Shown here one piece after another: positions 1 through 11,370 of a DNA stretch of 64,000 nucleotides (positions are counted from its first letter, which is position 1; every line of letters begins with the position of its first letter). The stretch comes from Owenia fusiformis. Lineage: Eukaryota; Annelida; Polychaeta; Sabellida; Oweniidae. The position numbers and the translations under genes are program-made. The notes under the pieces were generated by a model. The model was not told where the DNA came from, did not search any database, and saw only the letters and a list, made by a program, of their open reading frames with translations. Location: contig CAIIXF020000007.1 of the NCBI GenBank assembly GCA_903813345.2, positions 2,363,730 to 2,427,729 on the forward strand. Direction: 5' to 3'.

Positions 1-138
1 TTTTAATCAAAAAAGTATCCAGATTTTTATTTTTTAATTGAGATGTATGGCCAACCGAGGTTGAACTGCAAATTACACTAAGTACAGTTCATGCCTCCCT
101 AGTTACTAACTGCCACCTTTTTGGTTCTTTAATTTTAG

Positions 139-344
139 GAGATGTCATGGATCTCCATTGCAACTCTTAACATGCTCAACTTTGTACAGGCCATAGTGAT
201 GAATGGGGGGCATCTAGGGGGATCTATGTACTGTGCCTGGTACATAACACATGACATGGGGCTCACAGTGGGGGATTTCGTTTTATTCATGTCATACCTT
301 AGTCAGTTATATGGCCCTCTCTCCATGCTTGGATCAAACTATAG
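139..344 (+). CDS. ABCB6: ABCB6 alternative exon A (last two transmembrane helices)
   Basis: Acceptor AG at 137-138, donor GTAAGA from 345. The 206-nt exon starts at a codon boundary and ends with two bases of a split Arg codon, exactly as the 4639-4847 exon does. It encodes [11 protein letters not shown], a hydrophobic stretch, then [20 protein letters not shown] and an ending SMLGSNYR. About 38 of 69 aligned residues match exon B. It departs from the vertebrate ending NWFGTYYR, so it looks like the derived copy. Including both exons breaks the frame. It could instead be a relic of a broken neighbouring gene copy, but the frame is open and both splice sites are good. Confidence 0.8.
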
Positions 345-2836
345 GTAAGATTGAAGGGGATTGCAGTTTCCTTGCAGGAATTAAACCATTGATCTAAAAA
401 GGCATCTTGATTCACAAGGTTTTGATTGTTCCTACCTCACCTTGATAAATCTGCCCGATTTAACCGACCACTGTGTAAATAAACCCCTGCTGAGTTCACT
501 CTCAATATTGCTCCTCCCGGCAGTTGCCGCAGAGTTTTGTGAGACGCCACAAAACCAATCAGCCAATCAACGATGCGATATTTATTCAGACATTTTCAAT
601 ATTTTGTCATGTGACAAAGCAGAGCGTTCTGATTGGGTCTGTGGATATAATTCATGTTCCTCCAGTGCCCTTAATTTGCACAATTTCACTGGAAAAGAAA
701 AGTGTTTATATAATACTGTAGATAGCATTTATTGAAAAGATTTTACGAGGTAGTTTACTTGTCTGCCTCAGGTCTGGCCTTAAGCTTGCTCTTGCCAAGT
801 TTGAATCCAAACAAGAAAACTCTCAACTTACAATTTCAAAAGGTTAGTATAGGAAAGATTTCTTCAGAGAGTACCAGCTTGAAAGGTTGGTTTTAAGAAC
901 TGCTGGAAAAATTAGTGTGAGAAAGATCAAAAACCAGACCTAACTCTTGCTGGAAAGGCTGGTAGACAAAGAAAGCTTCAGCTTGAAAGGTCAGTATAAT
1001 AGAACAGAAATCATATAATCCGAAGAATGACTGTGAGTGCATAGCTGTAAGTACATAGTATAGCATACACATCTCTTTACCAAGACCCATCTCACCATCC
1101 CAATCTTTCTTTGAACATCCATCAGATTGATAAGAGATTGACACACATATTATAGCATCTTCTTCATCTCACACAGTTTCTTCTTGTAATATACCACTAT
1201 GGTCTTATAGTTTACTAACTGGTAAATCAAAGGGTTTTACTTCTGTTTGCGTGATTAACTTCTGTGTTCTTTACATTAAAACTAAATGTTAACTTGTCAC
1301 TGTTATGCAAAATCTTAATTGATGAACAATTTATTTTGGTAAGTTCAATCAAGGAATCAGTTCAATCAACGCATATAGTTCAACCGGCAGTTTCTTCTAT
1401 TTATGATTCAATGGTTAGTCCAATTGACAATCAGTCCATGCTTAGGTTTCATTAACAATCAGTCCAATCAAAGGTTAGATCAATCAACAATCAGTTCAAT
1501 TAACATCTAGTTCAATCTGCAGTTTGATCATCATATCTTTAAAGGGTAACAAATACATCCTTATACCACTTTCACACTAGATATAGGACATTCTTCCCAT
1601 GACTTTCCATTCATCACATGGCTTCAATCTTTGACTGTTACAAGTCAATTTCTATTTAAAACTTTCATTAGTGTGTGTGGTATCCAAATGATTATGGCAT
1701 GGGGTGTGATGATCAGTGCAAAGGACCTGGCTATACCATAGTAGTTTATATCTGTCTTGATTTAAAAATTTTCTTAAGAAGCATCCATGCAAAACTTTTT
1801 GAACAATCTGTCCCTAATACTACACATTTATGCTACTTCCTGTATTATCAGAAGTAGCATTAATGGTGTGATAGTTCCAGCAAGTGGTCATAAATCACCG
1901 ATACTACACATACCAATGTACCTATATACTAGAAATATAGGAGTATTAGAATACACTATATTGAATATTTCACATCTTTTTACTGTAGCATGTTTTTTAG
2001 GCTTAGATATAATGGCTGTTGTAGATGAGGTCTCATGGAGATTTCATTGATAAGTTCATTGTATTGTTTAATGAACAAGATTGCTTTAAGGGAAGACTGA
2101 TAGATTTGATTTGGAGTTCCTCTCTCTAGTGATATAATGAAACCCTCCATCTGTCCATCAGTCTGTCCTTCCATCCATCTGTCTCTCCTTGAAGAAACTC
2201 AGATACTAGATTATGGTAAACTAAATGGGAAAACAAATTTTGTTCATTGTGAATTATTTCTCAGTGATGTTGCCATTTTGTAGTTGTTTGTTTCTTGACA
2301 TATTGTTTTGTATTAACCCTTAGCTAATATTCTGTTTACTAATGTGCATGCTAACAAATTCAGTTATCATAACAAATAATTGAATTTAATTAAGCTAGTC
2401 CCTTTGTGCTTGTCTTGTATCTTGCTTTAAACTTATATCATTAAGCTTTGTCTCAAAAGTTTTAACTAAATCATGCTGCACCAACTATTGCTGACAGAGC
2501 ATGATGCTTTTTGAATGTTTTCTGAAAAATAGAGCATATTTTTTACAAATGAATCAGCCTTTTCTTATAGTCCTGTATACAAGCTTGGAACAGTGCTCAT
2601 ATGTGAGCTTGTTTTAAATAAGTCAGCTCAGCTCAGTTACAAGCTTGACTGAATACTTATGGCTTCTATGCTGGACTATACGAATAAAATTAGTTCCCTG
2701 CAGAATTTCTTGCTTAAAGATGCTGGTGGACATAGGAACACTCTCTGGACAATCGTTGACACCCCCTTTTATTATTTATTATGTCCCCACCACATAGTGT
2801 GGGGCCATATTGTCGGCCTAGGCGCGTCCGTCTGTC

Positions 2837-2867
<31 letters not shown>

Positions 2868-5800
2868 CTGTCCGTCTGTCTGTCCGTACGTCTGGGAGTT
2901 TTCTCCAAAACCGCTGCAGATATCACCTTCAAATTTTCAGGGATAATTTATGAGTGCATACAGATGTGGATGAAAAAAAATTAACTCGATACCTACTTCC
3001 TGTCGGCCATTTTGAAGTCAAATGCTAAAATCCTTGTCTGCAAAGTTTAAGAAAAACGGCTTCACAGTTGCTTTTAAAACTTTAACATCTTGTTCAGCTC
3101 ACTTCATTCTAGATCTGATTAGGTTTTGGACCTGTTAGCTCAGTCATGTCAGCCATTTTGAATGTTTTAAGAAAAGTTAGCACACGATAATACTTTCTAT
3201 CATATTGAATGGTGTTTTTCAGTTTTCATGCTTTAACTTTTTAGTAGCTTTATAAATAATTTCAGGTGTACTTTGTTGTAAAAGCTTATGTTATTGTTAA
3301 CAGTAGGTATATGTGATAATTTTGTAAAAAGATTTCAGCAAAAACTCATAATCACTTTTTTATTGTCGGCCATTTTGGATTTTTCCGTCCTAAAATCTTG
3401 TCTGTAAAGTCTTGTCTACGCGTTTTCAGGTGAACCGTTTGGTAGATCAATTTCAAATTTTCAGGGATGATTCTTAGTATGAGAATCTAGATCTGATTAG
3501 TTTTTGGGCATTCTGGGTAAATGTCAAGGCAGCCATTTTGGATTTCCCGTCCTAAAATCTTGTCTGTAAAGTCTTGTCTACGCATTTTCAGGTGAACCGT
3601 TTGGTAGATCAATTTCAAATTTTCAGGGATGATTCTCAGTATGAAAATCTAGATCTGATAATTTTTACGGCATTCTGGATAAATGTCAAGGCAGCCATTT
3701 TGGATTTTCCGTCTTAAAATCTTGCCCGTAAAGTCTTGTCTACGCGTTTTTAGGTGAACCATTTGGTAGATCAATTTCAAATTTTCAGGGATGATTCTTA
3801 GTATGAAAAACTAGAACTGATTAGTTTTTGGGCATTCTGGGTAAATGTCAAGGCAGCCATTTTGGATTTTCTGTCCTGAAATCTTGTCTGTAAAGTCTTG
3901 TCTACGCATTTCCAGGTGAACTGTTTGGTATATCAATTTTAAATTTTCAGGGATGATTCTTAGTATGAAAATCTAGAACAGATTAGTTTTTGGCATTCTG
4001 GATAAATGTCAAGGCAGCCATTTTGGATTTTCTGTCCTCAAATCTTGTCTGTAACGTCTTGTTTACATGTTTTCTGGTTAACTGTGTGAGGGATCAATTT
4101 CAAATTTTCAGGGGTGGTTCTTAGTATGAAAATCTAGAACTGACTAATTTTTTGTCATTCTTGGTAAATTTTAAGATGGCCATTTTGGATTCTCCGTCCT
4201 TAAATTGTGTCGGTAAAGTCTTGTCTACTCATTTTTAGGATAATCATTTGACAGGATTACCCATAGGTGGGGACATATTGTACACATTTGTGTTCTTGTT
4301 ATTTAATAGGTTTTTATGGTTATATCTTATATCTCCTTGGACTATTTTAAGTGCATAGTATGTTCAATAATTCTTGTAAATACTCAAGACAACTTGAACA
4401 TCAGCAAACACAATTCGAAAGAGCTGACATTCGTGGTCTTGATTGTGCTCTCCTTTGTCTGAATGCATCTTTAACATATGAGATGGAACATTACACTATA
4501 CCTTTATGACACCACAGAATATCAGGCCCATGCCTGTGCTGAGGCAACTGTGATAGTCACCTCAGCCTGAATTTTGTCTCAACACAGGCTTGATTATGTC
4601 TCTCTTAGATTAAAGCCTTCTTTTCTCCTGCCCTGTAGCAATCAGAATGGGTGTCTACCTCCACCTTGAACTTGCTCAATACCATACAGAACATTATCAT
4701 CACTTCCGGTCTCCTGGCAGGGTCCCTACTGTGTGCATGGTACGTATACAAAGGCTATGGGGGCCTGACAGTAGGAGACTATGTCCTCTTTGCTTCATAC
4801 CTTATACAACTCTATGGACCTCTCAACTGGTTTGGAACATATTACAGGTATGTATAGAGATTTGATTTGATTTCTTGAGGGTTGTTTATTTTAAAATTAT
4901 GTCACTGGGACCCTTTCTCATAGAAATGTTGGTCATTTATTTCTGAGCTTGTTTGACCCTTGAAGTAAAATATAGGCATTATAGGCTCCTATTGACCATA
5001 TATGTATCTAGTCGTGTATGTAAAAAAAGTTTTTTTTTATGCATTGTATTAATGTTTCATCCGAATAATTGGTTTATATGTGGACTTTGTAGAGCCCATG
5101 GTTTATGGAAATTCAGAAAATATGTGAATGAAATATGACTGTGTTCTCAAAAAGTAACATTCAATGATTCGTGTAAGATAATTAAAAAAAAATATAAGAT
5201 TAAAAGAAACATGTGAGACACTTGTGGGAATTGAACCAAGGTTGAATATAACAGTTATGACAGAATAACAGAAATCACGTAATTGTTCAGTTTTGGCAAA
5301 AATAGGCATATAATCAACCTGGGGAGATTGTGTAGAGGTAAAAAGCTGGATTGCGCTAGTGGAAGAGCTCGGTGGGATTTGAACCCACAAAGTTTCTGTG
5401 GCAGAGAAATATCTTAACATTAGATTACGAAGTATCCACTATGCTTTGCCAGCCTGGAGATTCAGTTGACAGAAATAAATATATAAAGTTAGTTCTATAT
5501 GATGAAATCTATGCTGATTCATATAGGTCACATGACCATATGAGATAAGCTGATTGGTTTGTCTAGTTGATCAATTGATGTTGTTTATACGCATATAACT
5601 CATTATTGATGAATAGGCATGATAAATAAAATAAAATGTTCAATAATTCTTAAAATAATCCAATAAACTGTAAAAGAAATAAAAGTCTATGCACTGTATT
5701 GTGTCGAGACTTAAACTAGAAGTGCCCTATGAACACATAATGTATGATATACAAATATTGATTATTTGATCAATACAACAACCAAGGTACTAGTAAAGCG

Positions 5801-8800
5801 AATAAGGTTTATCAATCCCACAGTTCCTTATGACATCTTTCAATATATTTCATGTTTACTTTTATTTTTCAAAGGATAAATATTCACAACCTCGTATCTT
5901 CCCTATTATTTTGAACTCATCATATTGAATTTTTATACAATTTAAATTTTTTTACCATAACACAATTAATGAGGATCAGTCATGAATTATGGGAAAGTAC
6001 CTCCTCTTAGTACAGGTATAAAGGATAATTTTCAAGCAAAATATTCCTGGTTGGCTTTATCGTGTGGATACTTCGTAATCTAATGGTCAAGATAATTTAC
6101 TCGAAATAAATTCATGTTGGTTCGATTCCAACCGTAACTCTCCACTGATGCAATCCAGCTTTTTCATGTTGTTTCTTTGACCATCATTTGTTGATTTGAA
6201 TTCTGTTGATTTCAGACAGAATTAGTTAAAATCTGTATTCATTTTTGCTTTCATGTTGGTAATGGAAAATGCTGGTGTGGGTTCAAATCCAGAGCTATGT
6301 CATTTTTCTTTCTACTTTATTTCATATTCCCTAAATGAAGCACCCAAATCTTACTTAGTGAGCACTACTACCTTGTGATCTTTAAAAGATGATTTTGCAA
6401 TTTTTAGTTAGATAGTTAAAATCTGGAGTGTAGACAGATTTTGTACTTCCATTGAACACAACTTTTAAAGCTTACTGTATAAGTGGTAATTTTGACTTAT
6501 CATTTAATTTGTCTATTGCCTAATTTTTGCCATGTTCAGAAAATTAAATGTCAGAAATATCATACATCGTAATCTAATGGGAATCCAAACGGAAACTTTC
6601 CACTGATGCAATCCAGCTTTTCCATGTTGTTTCTTTTATATTTGACCATCATAAGTCGAGCTGAAATCCACTGATTTCAAATGGGAATGTTAAAAATGTG
6701 TGTGCATTAATAATGCAAGAGAAAAGCATGAGGTTCAAATCCAGGGGAACGTCATATTTTTTTTATGGCTCGATCTGTTTTATTCTTTCTACATCAATGA
6801 AAAATGTCCACAAATGTCTTGCAAACTTTCATTTATATCCAATTGCTTATGTTCTATTGGGGTTATTTTGGGACAATTTTTTGGACAAATCTTAATAAAT
6901 ATCATCTTGGAACACTAATTCGAAAAGGTATAAAAGCATACACTTAATATGTACATCCTTTGTATAACATGTTGATTTGAAGGGTGACTTTGTAAGGAAA
7001 TTTTTCGATGTGTTACAATTCATTGGAAATATTTTGATCTTAATATGATAGTATAAGTATACAAAATCGATAAATGAAATTTTTTTTTGCTGACTCATTA
7101 AATTAAATTAAATTACTCTATAATCAGATAAATTAAATCCATTTAATACTAAATTTTCATAAAAACCCAAGTAGTGATTTTTAATCGGTCCATAGTGAAC
7201 ATCATTTCTCATATGCGCCATTAAGACGTACATGTGTATAAAGAAACTCTAGTTAACACTTGCTTGCAGTAAGTGTTTGTTGTGGCTCCAGATATTACTG
7301 CCTTTGCATTTCAGAATGATCCAGCAGTGCTTCATTGACATGGAGAACATGTTTGATTTATTTGATGAGCCTCTTGAAGTGAAAGATGCTCCAGATGCAA
7401 AACCTCTAGTAGTCACCAAAGGCATGATTGAGTTCAATGATGTTTGCTTCCATTATCAACCAGAGTAAGTAGCAATATTACATAAGGATTGTTATATAAG
7501 GATTGTTATATAAGGATTGTTTTTTTGTGGTGTCAGTTGGTGTTTGGTGGCTGGCATTTGGCATCTGTAACAAATGGCTGGTGGTGACAATTTGCATTAC
7601 ATGTACATTAGTTCTACCACTATTAATTATTAGTTAATAATGCAGATTTTGAACAATAGATAAAGATTTACCTGTTCTTGACTTTCTCCTTTACCATTCC
7701 AGTAAATCATGGCACTATTTTTATTTGGAAATATCATTACATGTACCCTTTAAATAACCTACAACATCATGAATTATGTCAGTATTACCTGGTTTATTTA
7801 GCAAAGGCAGAAAATGAATGCAATGAAAATTATTAGATTCTTGGCATTCTTGATTGTGTACATGTTCTTGGTTATTAAATATTTTCAGAAAACAGATCCT
7901 GAAGAATATCACATTTGTAGTTCCACCTGGACAAACATTTGCTTTGGTGAGTACATAATTATATTTAGATTTAGTACCAAGTTTTAAATTTAGTACCATT
8001 ATAATTGTTGAACACAAGTGCAGAAGTACATGTACTTACTTTTGTATATGAAATAAGTGATATTTAATCCGAGTGGTTCATTTGCTGAATGGTCAAATAA
8101 ATTTTATCATTTTTCTAATTTTAATTTTCCTGATGACAAGAATCTTCCGATTGGATATATATTTATATCTTTTATTGACTCTTTAGATGTCATATCATGA
8201 CATATTAGTCACTAAGGTAGAGCAGTTCTTCCCATTGTCGAGTTGAAAAACTGGTATCTTTATCCTGGCTAGAACCATAGACAATTCTAGGATAACATTA
8301 TGAAGATAATATTTCCAACATTTGATTTTCAGAATCTGGCAAACATTAGGCAATAGGCAAATTAAATGATCAGGCAAAATTACCACTTTAACAGTAATGT
8401 TTAGGAAAATATTCAACAAACTTCTAGAGGTACATGTACATATATCACTTTGTTCAACACTTATTACTCTTTCCTGCATTTAATTGATTTTAACAATTTT
8501 AAAATAACAATTACCATCCGATATGTCAACAACAAGTGTGTTTGTATTTATATTGCAGTGCAACTTCATTTCTAACAATTTCAAACAATCTACATAATAT
8601 GTGTCATTTAAGACATTCCTTATTCATTAAGGCATTCCTTACACTGCGATCTGAGATGTTGATTATTTTCATAAATTGTTTTACTTGATTTAAATATCAG
8701 TATTGCTTTAATGTTAAGGTTGGTCCATCAGGCAGTGGGAAGAGCACAATCATCCGGTTATTGTTCCGTTTCTATGACATCCAGTCTGGGAGTATCAAAT

Positions 8801-11370
8801 TTGATGGTCAAGATATCTCTACTATACAGCAGAACTCCCTGAGGCAAAATATTGGTGTTGTTCCACAAGACACTGTTCTTTTCAACTCTGATATAAGGTT
8901 TGTATTCTTGATTTACTATCCACCCTGTTTCTGCATCTGCCTCACTCAGTCTTATGTCATGAAATTTATTCAGTTGGAAATTTGTAATTATTAGAACTTT
9001 ATGGTATTCAAATAAATGGCATTTTCATTTACCAATTTTTACATTTTTATGTACATGAATTAGTTTCTTGATCAAGTTTATGATCCCAATCCTTGTTTAC
9101 AATATACATCCCAGTTATCTTCCCAGCATTAAAGCAACTGGATGCTTCACCTATTGTAATTTGGAAAGTACATGCCACTTTGTAATAATTTGTTTACATC
9201 ATGTCAAAATGATGAACAATTAGCATATTTTGAGTTTTGACATATTTGTGCCTGATGAATTTGAGTAAAGAGATTTTGACAAATGTGTTTATATTCTTTC
9301 ATAATTGTGCTAAAGAAACATACAATTAAATAGTACAGTAAACTGTCTGTACCTGGTATATGGAATAGTCACTTGCTATATTGTTTCTTGTAGAATTACG
9401 TTCTTTACAGAGGAGGTTTATTGTTCTATTAAAAACTGTTCCATTAGAGGTGCTAATTACGTATAGATAGGTGTTTTATCGGACAGGCTTCACAATAATG
9501 ATTACTTTTTCCAATTGTAGATACAATATCCGCTATGGAAAAGTGACAGCCTCAGACGATGCAGTTGAAGACTCGGCAGCGGCTGCCGATATTCATGATA
9601 AAATCCTAACGTTCCCTGAGGGTTATAATACAGTGGTGGGAGAGAGAGGGTTGAAGTTGAGTGGGGGTGAGAAGCAGCGTGTTGCTATAGCTAGGACCCT
9701 ATTAAAAGCACCTGCCTTTGTATTGCTGGATGAGGTGAGTTTCTCTGACATGACTGGTATGAAATTCTAGATCAAAAAAGAAAAAAAATAGATTTAATAA
9801 TTTAAAAAAATCAAAAGAGACATTTTATTCATACAAATGAACATTTTGAAAAATTTCAAAATTTTGAAAACTTCAAGGATTGGGTAATTTCAACCATATT
9901 GCCTATTTTTCATTTGGTCAATTTCAATTACACATATAGAGTAATACTTCATGCTTTACTAAACTGCAGGCAACTTCAGCATTAGACACTCAAACAGAAA
10001 GAAACATCCAGGCCTCCCTGGCCAAAGTGTGTGAGAACAGAACAACTATAGTTGTGGCTCATAGACTGTCAACCATCATAAATGCTGATCAGATATTGGT
10101 CTTGAAAGATGGAGAAATCAGAGAACGTGGAAGGTATGGACAGTTTGCATATTCTGTAGAGCTGCATAATTTGATCATTGTTTTATGTGACTAGCATTTT
10201 CTAATCGGTTTAACAAATGGTTACACTTTATAATTGGAACCGAGAAGTGTCATGTTAAGGCTTTGGTGTCATGTTAAGGCCTTGTTTATACCTCTAGTTA
10301 TCCCACCGAACAAAGATCGAGGGGGATATAGAAAAGCCGTCCGTTCGTCCGTCCATTCGTTCGTCCGTCCGTTCGTGTGTCCGGGCAATAAATCAAATAC
10401 CGGTTGACGGATTTCATTCAAATTTTATAGACTTATGCCTTATGGGTGTAGGACCTCTGCTCGAGAAGGAATTTTGAATATGGCCACTTAATTAAAAATG
10501 GCGGCCATTTTTCGGAAAAAATATTATCTTTGATAATTCAAATACCAGTGGATGGATTTGGTTCAAATTTTATATGCTGTTGTCTGGGTACAAAGGAGCT
10601 TTGCTCAAGAAGACATTTTCAAGATGTTCATTTTTCGTAATAAAACGTTATCTTTGATAACTCAAATACCATTGAATGGATTTGGTTCAAAATTTACATT
10701 CTGATGCCTAGGGATATAGGAGCTCTGCTCAAGAAGGGACTTTCAAGATGGCAGCTTAATTCAAAAATGGCCACCATTGATAACTCAAATACCAGTTGAC
10801 GGATTTGGTTCAAATTCTATATGCTGATGCCTAGAGATAAAGAAGTTCTGCTCAAGAAGACATTTTCAAGATGGCCACTGAATTCCAAAATGGATTGTCT
10901 CAAATTTTATATGGCCGCTATTTATCAAAACATGTTTTGTTTGGTGGAATCTGCTACTCCGTGGAGTTGCTGTTTTTCTAGTTATCAGATGTTTTTTAGC
11001 CAAACATGCCAATCAGGGTTTCTAATATTGACGGGACATACCTGAGCTCATTGATAAGCAACTTCCCTTCTCATTGACTAATGTCTCTAATATAAACCCT
11101 ACCAAACTCACCTTGATCTCCAAGATTCTAATTTTTCCAACCTCACCTTGTCACTATGAGTAAAATACAGAAAATATTTATTTTGAAGTGTTTTACAAGC
11201 CATTAATTTGTCAAATCAATGTTCATCTATTGTTCTATTCCAGACATGAAGACCTGTTAATGCAAGGTGGACTCTATGCAGACATGTGGCAACAACAACA
11301 GACTAAATCTGATGACAATAGTGAGAATGGCTTTCCAACTAGCAGCACTGAAGAGAAAAAAGACCTCTAA
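139..11370 (+). CDS. ABCB6: ABCB6-like ABC transporter, 3' part of gene (5' end outside window)
   Basis: Exons read by eye: 139-344 or 4639-4847 (alternatives), then 7315-7464, 7889-7946, 8719-8897, 9521-9734, 9970-10133 and 11244-11370 (stop TAA 11368-11370). All junctions are GT-AG and phases agree, giving 366 residues with the 4639 exon. The protein runs from the last two membrane helices into a full nucleotide-binding domain: Walker [11 protein letters not shown]-loop VVPQDTVLF, signature [13 protein letters not shown], Walker B/D-loop LLDEATSALD, H-loop VVAHRLST. The motifs [20 protein letters not shown] and GGLYADMW are what I know of vertebrate ABCB6 rather than ABCB7 or ABCB8. ABCB6 is a homodimeric half-transporter linked to porphyrin export, reported in mitochondria, lysosomes and plasma membrane. 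The N-terminal half lies before position 1. The family call is firm; the substrate is inferred from the family. Confidence 0.95.
345..2780 (+). other. ABCB6 intron, first part: weak tandem repeats only
   Basis: AT-rich. Around 1340-1530 there are about ten degenerate copies of a 17-18 nt motif built on CAGTTCAATCAA. Around 830-990 short AAAGGTNAGTATA-type repeats occur. No coding exon or further copy of the duplicated ABCB6 exon is visible. Confidence 0.5.
2781..4276 (+). repeat. Dispersed repeat with short terminal inverted repeats, GTCY microsatellite and 162-bp tandem units
   Basis: Begins ATGTCCCCACC and ends GGTGGGGACAT, an 11-bp inverted pair. Just inside the left end is a GTCC/GTCT microsatellite (about 2826-2890). 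From about 3360 to 4250 a unit of about 162 bp repeats five to six times, each containing GCCATTTTGGAT, AAATCTTGTCTGTAAAG and TTTCAAATTTTCAGGGATGA. No protein is coded, so it is a non-autonomous element. It lies between the two alternative ABCB6 exons. Confidence 0.75.
4639..4847 (+). CDS. ABCB6: ABCB6 alternative exon B (canonical version)
   Basis: Acceptor CCCTGTAG ending 4638, donor GTATGT from 4848. The 209 nt start in phase 0 and end after two bases of an Arg codon that is completed by A7315. It encodes a helix with [13 protein letters not shown], a short loop, then [20 protein letters not shown] and GTYYR. This is very close to vertebrate ABCB6 as I know it, so I take it as the default exon. 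It is one codon longer than exon A, in the loop between the helices. Confidence 0.92.
5358..5440 (-). repeat. tRNA-Gly-like module of a SINE (minus-strand copy)
   Basis: Read on the minus strand it shows paired ends (AGTGGA/TCCACT), an anticodon arm TTTCT-CTGCCAC-AGAAA with anticodon GCC (glycine), and a T arm GTGGG-TTCAAAT-CCCAC that also gives a pol III B box. The D arm is weak and extra bases sit between the T arm and the 3' end. I therefore call it a tRNA-derived SINE head or pseudogene, not a working tRNA. Confidence 0.6.
6062..6310 (+). repeat. tRNA-derived SINE-like repeat, copy 2
   Basis: Starts GTGTGGATACTTCGTAATC and has a perfect B box GGTTCGATTCC at 6119-6129 inside a paired T arm (GTTGG/CCAAC). 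It goes on with GATGCAATCCAGCTTTT and ends with a second B-box-like GGTTCAAATCC before a T-rich tract. It belongs to the same family as the minus-strand copy at 5358-5440. Confidence 0.6.
6555..6770 (+). repeat. tRNA-derived SINE-like repeat, copy 3 (head damaged)
   Basis: Repeats the order of copy 2 about 495 bp further on: CATCGTAATCTAATGG, then CCACTGATGCAATCCAGC, then GGTTCAAATCCAG and a T tract. Part of the tRNA-like head, including the first B box, is lost. Two copies in the same order and orientation suggest a local duplication. Confidence 0.55.
7525..7598 (-). repeat. Short interspersed repeat, family A (copy 1)
   Basis: Minus-strand copy of a roughly 130-bp repeat marked by TGCAAAATGTCACCACC at the left, GCCATTTGTTACAGATGC in the middle and TATGTCACCACTT...GGTGACATAA at the right. 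It lies in the ABCB6 intron after the 7315-7464 exon. Only the left two thirds is clear. Confidence 0.6.
8719..10133 (+). other. ABCB6: Exons coding the core of the ABCB6 nucleotide-binding domain
   Basis: Three exons. 8719-8897 opens directly with Walker A ([10 protein letters not shown]) and runs to the Q-loop ([10 protein letters not shown]). 9521-9734 carries NIRYGKV, the helical subdomain ([13 protein letters not shown]), the signature [13 protein letters not shown] and Walker B up to LLDE. 9970-10133 carries [14 protein letters not shown] (D-loop) and the switch His in VVAHRLST. All ATP-binding and hydrolysis residues are present, so the domain should be active. Introns split Walker B from the D-loop, between LLDE and ATSALD. 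Confidence 0.95.
10295..10986 (+). repeat. Dispersed repeat, family B (copy 1)
   Basis: Head CTAGTTATCCCACCGAAC followed by GGGGGATATAG and a GTCC/GTTC microsatellite. Then come tandem units of about 125 bp with GATAACTCAAATACCAGT, GGATTTGGTTCAAATTTTAT and CAAGATGGCCAC. The tail is CTCCGTGGAGTTGC...CTAGTTATCAG. Head and tail both recur in the minus-strand copy near 38900-39682. It is non-coding and lies in the last ABCB6 intron. Confidence 0.65.

Noticed and set aside
139-344. Idea that the first exon is part of a second, tandem ABCB6 gene
   Set aside because: No nucleotide-binding-domain exons follow before 4639, and phases match the downstream exon at 7315. An alternative exon is simpler, though upstream DNA is not visible.
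5358-5440. Working tRNA-Gly gene
   Set aside because: Anticodon and T arms are good, but the D arm does not pair well, extra bases separate the T arm from the 3' end, and related SINE copies lie nearby.
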